From Bacteroidota bacterium (GTDB lineage: Bacteria > Pseudomonadota > Alphaproteobacteria > Puniceispirillales > Puniceispirillaceae): a DNA stretch of 9,222 nucleotides. Shown here piece by piece: positions 5,693 through 9,222 of the stretch (positions within the stretch are counted from its first letter, which is position 1; every line of letters begins with the position of its first letter). The DNA is taken from NCBI GenBank assembly GCA_009936825.1, contig JAACDV010000212.1:1-9222 (forward strand). Direction: 5' to 3'. The notes under the pieces were generated by a model. That model had not been told where the DNA came from. It saw nothing but the letters and a program-made list of their open reading frames with translations, and made no database searches. A program made the translations under genes and the position numbers.

Positions 5693-8600
5693 TCACGCAA
5701 CTGCGGCGTCGCGGATTCGCTCGGCGGTCTGAAGGTCGACCGAAACCAGCTTCGAAATCCCGCGTTGTTCCATCGTCACGCCGAACAGTCTGTCCATTTG
5801 TGCCATGGTCAGGCGGTGGTGAGTAATCACCATAAAGCGGGTGTTGGTCTTTGCCGAGATGTCGCGCAACAAATCGCAGAACCGCGCCACATTCGTATCA
5901 TCAAGTGGGGCGTCAACCTCATCAAGAACACAGATCGGTGCCGGATTGGTCAGAAATACCGCAAAAATGATAGCCAGTGCGGTCAGTGCCTGCTCGCCGC
6001 CCGATAACAGCGATAGAGATTGCAGGCGTTTGCCCGGTGGCTGTGCCATGATTTCCAGCCCAGCCTCCAGCGGATCGTCCGATTCTGTCAGTTGTAATTC
6101 GGCAGTACCGCCGCCAAACAATGTTTTGAACAGGTCCTTGAAATGATTATTTACTGCGGCAAAGCTGTTCAACAACTGCTCGCGTCCTTGGCGGTTCAGC
6201 TTGGAAATGGCTGACCTCAGCTTGTCGATGGCGGCGATTAGATCATCGCGCTCAGCTTCCATTGACGTAATCCGCGTGGCGACCTCTTCCATTTCGGTTT
6301 CAGCGCGCAGATTAACGGGCCCGATGGTGTCGCGCTCACGAAATAAGCGCTGTACACGCTCTTCTAGAACATGCAGAACGTCAAGGGTGCTGGCATCTTT
6401 GATTTCGGCCAACTCGCCAAGCGCATCGGGCGTGCAGTTCAGTTTTTCGACAATTTGCTCGTGAATGACGCGCCGGCTTTCTTCGGCAAGTTCGCGCGTA
6501 CCTTCGGCGCGGATTAACCGCTCGCGTGCTTCGGCAAGGACACTGTCGGCGGTGCGCTGGTCAGCTTCTGCCGCAGCCAGCAGTGCCTCGGCGTTGCGCA
6601 GTGCATCCCCTGCTTTTTGCCGCGCTGTCTCGGCGCTATCAAGCTGGTCGCCAAGCGCCAGACGTTGCTTGGCAATGTCGTCGGGTTTGGCTGAAAGGCG
6701 GGTCTTTTCGGTTTCACCTTCGGCCAACCTTGTCTGCATCTGGGTGACGCGTTGGGCAGCCCCGGATAAGCGTTTTTGCCATTGCGCCATTTCGGCGTTG
6801 GCGGTTGTCATTCGTTCATTCGCACTGCGCAGTGTCTCGCCAAAGCGCGCTTCGGACTGCATCGCATCGCCTAGTTTTCCGCGGGCGGTCTCGGCGCTTA
6901 TGCGCGCTTCGGTTTCGCGTGCCTGCAAAGCATTATCGTCACCTAGTGCGGCGGCTTCGGCCTCGGCGCTGCCCAGATCGTCACCCAGAGTGGCGGCAGT
7001 GGCGCGAAGTTCTTCTGCGCGCTCTTGTGCTGTTGTAAGGCGTAGCCGTGCGGTCTCATCACTCCGGCGGGCGGCGGCTAATTCGCTTTCAGCTTCACTG
7101 GCGGCGAGGCGTGCGGCGCTTTGCTCGTTTCGCGCGGCGGTCAGCGCGGCGGCGGCGGTGTCTGCCAGATCAGCAAGCCGCGCATCCTCGATATTGGCTT
7201 TGGCAAACTCACCCTCCAGAATTTCGAGGCGTTGGCGCTGCCTAATACGCTCAGCACTGCTGTCTTGGGCGTCGGTGCGTCGCGTAAATCCATCCCAGCG
7301 CCATAGTCCGCCTTCCCGCGTGGTAAGCGCCTGACCGGGGCGAAGGCGGGGCTGTAATTTCTGTGCTGTGTCGGCATCAGCGGCAATTCCGACCCCGGCC
7401 AGTGTGGCGGCAAGTTCAGGCGCACCAGATACAAAATCTGCCAGGGGCAAGGTGCCTTCAGGCGGCACTAGCCCGGCAAGAGTATCATCTCCAGATTGGG
7501 TGCCATCGATGGTGCGCCAAAAACTGGTCTGGCCCGACCCTGCAGGTGATGCCAGTTCTTCGGCAAGATATGCGGTGAGTGCCTGTTCCATATCTCCCGT
7601 TACGGTCAGGCAATCGGCAATCGGCACGTCGGCGCTGCCATCGGGCGCTGCCAGAAGATAGCTCAACGCGTCAATTTCGGCTTGCAGGCGGGTAGACAGG
7701 GTGCTTGCTTCGCGCTGAATATTTACCGCGTTTTCGCTTGATTGCTGTTGGCTATTAAGGGCGCCTTCGGAGGCATCCAACCGGTCACGGGCCGCTTGCC
7801 ACCTGGCCTCGGTTTTTGTCAGGGCGGCGGCGGTATCGCTGGTGGCGGTGGTCATCTCATCCAGTGAAATAGCGGCCAACGCGGCGCCAGCAGATTGTAT
7901 TCGCGATTGTAGATCGGTGATTCGCCCGCCTAATGCTGATCGGGTGGCGGCAGCTGCCCGGGCGCGTCCGGCGGCATCGGCAAGTGCAGCATCGGCGGCA
8001 TCGGATTCGGCGCGCGCTGCTGCCAGTTCGGCCTTTGCCGCCTCTTGTTCGGGAACGGCGGTGTTAATAGCGTCCTGCAATGTTGCTGTCTCGCTGGTCA
8101 GCCTTTCGACCGCGGCATCGGCATCGGCGCGCAAACTTGCCTCACGGGCGATGTCCTCGGCGATGCGCGATTGTTGGGTGGTAACACGCTTCAGCGCATC
8201 CTGTATCCGTACCTCTTCACGGTCTAGCTCGTCACGGCCAATAGTCAGGCGTTGATACTCGGCGGCTCTGGCAATCTCGGTCTCCCGCAGCGGCGGCAAG
8301 GCGGCAGCGTGTTCGGCGCGTAGGGTGGCGCAGGCAGCAGCGGCTTCGGTCTTTTCGGCAGCGACCAGCCGGTCATTACGCAACGCCTCATCGGCCTCAA
8401 CCAGATTGGCCTGTGCACGCACCCAGCGCGCCAGAAAAAGCTGTGCCTCGGCTTTGCGGATACGATCTGCGACCGAGCGATAACGGCTGGCTTGACGCGC
8501 CTGTTTGCGAAGTGAGTCGCGCTGTTCGATCAGGCCGGCGATAACATCATCCAGCCTTTCAAGATTGGTCTCGGCGCCGCGAAGCCTAAGTTCAGCCTCA

Positions 8601-9133
8601 TGTCGGCGGGCATGTAGGCCGCGAATGTTTGCGGCTTCTTCCAACAGCGTGCGTCGGTCGGTTGGCCGCGCTCCGACAATGGCCCCGATGCGCCCCTGCG
8701 AGACGATACCGCTTGAGCGCGCGCCGGTTGCCGAATCAGCAAACAAAAGCTGCACATCCTTGGCCCGGGCGGGTTTGGCGTTGACGAAATAGCTGCTGCC
8801 CTTGCCGCGTTCAATCTTGCGGGTGATCTCCAGCTCTTCATCATCGTTAAATTCGCTTGGCGCGCTGCGGTCGGTATTATCGAGCCGCAAGGTGATTTCG
8901 GCCAGATTTCGGGCTGGCCGCATATCCGTTCCGGCAAAGATCACATCATCCATTTCGCCGCCGCGCATCTGGCGGGCGTTGCTTTCACCCATAACCCAGC
9001 GCAGGCCCTCGACGATATTGGATTTGCCGCACCCGTTTGGTCCGACGATGCCGGTAAGGCCAGATTCGATCTCAACCTCTGCACTTTCCGCAAAGGATTT
9101 GAAACCGGCCATTTTCAGGGTTCGAAAAATCAC
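5693..9133 (-). CDS. smc: Chromosome segregation ATPase SMC
   Basis: An intact 1146-residue condensin-type protein that loads on DNA with ScpA/ScpB and compacts and aligns chromosome arms. Head N: GFKSFAE (10-16), Walker A GPNGCGKS (31-38), Q-loop Q146 in GIVSQGRIG. Long alanine/glutamate-rich coiled coils cover about 170-490 and 625-970. The hinge, about 495-620, is short, and ends in the alphaproteobacterial TTREGGLWRWDGF (604-616). Head C: ABC signature LSGGEQ (1043-1048), Walker B ICVLDEVDAP with D1071-E1072, and H-loop ITHHR (1103-1107). All ATPase residues are present. The start is GTG at 9133, giving MIFRTLKMAGFKSF, the expected register before the first strand. The internal ATG eight codons in would lose that strand. 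No strong Shine-Dalgarno is seen. scpA/scpB are not in the window. Confidence 0.98.
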   Translation of the reverse strand: MIFRTLKMAGFKSFAESAEVEIESGLTGIVGPNGCGKSNIVEGLRWVMGESNARQMRGGEMDDVIFAGTDMRPARNLAEITLRLDNTDRSAPSEFNDDEELEITRKIERGKGSSYFVNAKPARAKDVQLLFADSATGARSSGIVSQGRIGAIVGARPTDRRTLLEEAANIRGLHARRHEAELRLRGAETNLERLDDVIAGLIEQRDSLRKQARQASRYRSVADRIRKAEAQLFLARWVRAQANLVEADEALRNDRLVAAEKTEAAAACATLRAEHAAALPPLRETEIARAAEYQRLTIGRDELDREEVRIQDALKRVTTQQSRIAEDIAREASLRADADAAVERLTSETATLQDAINTAVPEQEAAKAELAAARAESDAADAALADAAGRARAAAATRSALGGRITDLQSRIQSAGAALAAISLDEMTTATSDTAAALTKTEARWQAARDRLDASEGALNSQQQSSENAVNIQREASTLSTRLQAEIDALSYLLAAPDGSADVPIADCLTVTGDMEQALTAYLAEELASPAGSGQTSFWRTIDGTQSGDDTLAGLVPPEGTLPLADFVSGAPELAATLAGVGIAADADTAQKLQPRLRPGQALTTREGGLWRWDGFTRRTDAQDSSAERIRQRQRLEILEGEFAKANIEDARLADLADTAAAALTAARNEQSAARLAASEAESELAAARRSDETARLRLTTAQERAEELRATAATLGDDLGSAEAEAAALGDDNALQARETEARISAETARGKLGDAMQSEARFGETLRSANERMTTANAEMAQWQKRLSGAAQRVTQMQTRLAEGETEKTRLSAKPDDIAKQRLALGDQLDSAETARQKAGDALRNAEALLAAAEADQRTADSVLAEARERLIRAEGTRELAEESRRVIHEQIVEKLNCTPDALGELAEIKDASTLDVLHVLEERVQRLFRERDTIGPVNLRAETEMEEVATRITSMEAERDDLIAAIDKLRSAISKLNRQGREQLLNSFAAVNNHFKDLFKTLFGGGTAELQLTESDDPLEAGLEIMAQPPGKRLQSLSLLSGGEQALTALAIIFAVFLTNPAPICVLDEVDAPLDDTNVARFCDLLRDISAKTNTRFMVITHHRLTMAQMDRLFGVTMEQRGISKLVSVDLQTAERIRDAAVA

Positions 9134-9156
9134 GACCGGCTACCGATTCCATTCTA

Positions 9157-9180
9157 CCAATGAGGCATTGATTTCATTGG
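9157..9180 (-). other. Inverted repeat in the smc leader
   Basis: CCAATGA (9157-9163) and TCATTGG (9174-9180) are perfect 7-bp complements separated by 10 bases, 24 bp upstream of the smc GTG. A TAGAAT (minus strand, 9151-9156 region), one base off the -10 consensus, adjoins the proximal arm but has no recognisable -35. The element may be an operator for a dimeric regulator or a leader hairpin; position is the only functional evidence. Confidence 0.45.
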
Positions 9181-9187
9181 AAAGCTT

Positions 9188-9222
9188 CCCCGATTCTGAT
9201 CCCCCCGACTCGGATCCCCCCG
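9188..9222. repeat. 15-bp tandem repeat upstream of smc, each full copy carrying GANTC
   Basis: Unit 1 is CCCCGATTCTGATCC (9188-9202) and unit 2 is CCCCGACTCGGATCC (9203-9217), 13 of 15 identical. A third unit begins CCCCG (9218-9222) and is cut by the window edge. Each full unit contains a GANTC site (9192-9196 and 9207-9211). A further GANTC lies at 9145-9149, between the repeat and the smc start. Confidence 0.8.

Noticed and set aside
5460..5732. A 90-codon plus-strand open frame in the smc-atpI gap
   Set aside because: No ribosome-binding site or family features. It starts inside the 11-bp repeat and overlaps the smc C-terminus on the opposite strand.
6465..7334. A 289-codon plus-strand open frame inside smc
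   Set aside because: It is antisense to the alanine/glutamate-rich coiled coil, which on the other strand gives an Arg/Ser/Ala-rich translation with no domain features. smc is intact and recognisable throughout.
1..9222. A novel defence, mobile or biosynthetic system in the coding content
   Set aside because: Every substantial gene except the small lipoprotein is a well-known housekeeping gene, intact and in expected order. There are no transposase, integrase, toxin-antitoxin or effector-like frames. The unexplained signal is confined to the spacers.

Overview
The window is an ordinary chromosomal core region of an alphaproteobacterium. The evidence is the type II (kinase-fold) homoserine kinase next to ispH, an F0-only ATP synthase cluster with two b-type subunits (b' and b) and no F1 genes, and an SMC protein with the short hinge ending in a GLWRWDG motif. 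A marine SAR116/Rhodospirillales-type lineage would fit the moderate GC content and compact spacing, but that is a guess from gene content. I see no mobile element, phage gene, CRISPR array, tRNA or rRNA, and no accessory or defence system.

Layout, left to right. Positions 16-1937 carry thrB and ispH on the minus strand, 11 bp apart and transcribed from ispH into thrB. Divergent from them, positions 2009-2479 encode a small uncharacterised lipoprotein, the only plus-strand gene. Its stop codon runs straight into a 12-bp tandem repeat. Positions 2652-5379 hold the minus-strand F0 operon, transcribed in the order atpI, atpB (a), atpE (c), atpF' (b') and atpF (b). The c gene is bracketed by spacers with inverted repeats. 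A 313-bp gap (5380-5692) separates the operon from smc. It contains a good sigma70-like promoter, a palindrome and an 11-bp tandem repeat. Positions 5693-9133 are smc, and the last 89 bp are its leader, with an inverted repeat and a 15-bp tandem repeat that runs off the window edge.

Functionally these are housekeeping genes. IspH makes the isoprenoid precursors IPP and DMAPP. ThrB commits homoserine to threonine. AtpI/B/E/F'/F form the membrane half of the H+-translocating ATP synthase, with F1 expected elsewhere in the genome as is usual in this class. SMC organises the chromosome.

The unusual material lies in the spacers. Three of them contain different short-unit tandem duplications (11, 12 and 15 bp). 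The smc leader repeat carries a GANTC (CcrM-type methylation) site in each full copy. A near-identical 14-15-base word containing GANTC occurs in both the smc leader and the atp leader. These are the best leads here; the coding content is well known.
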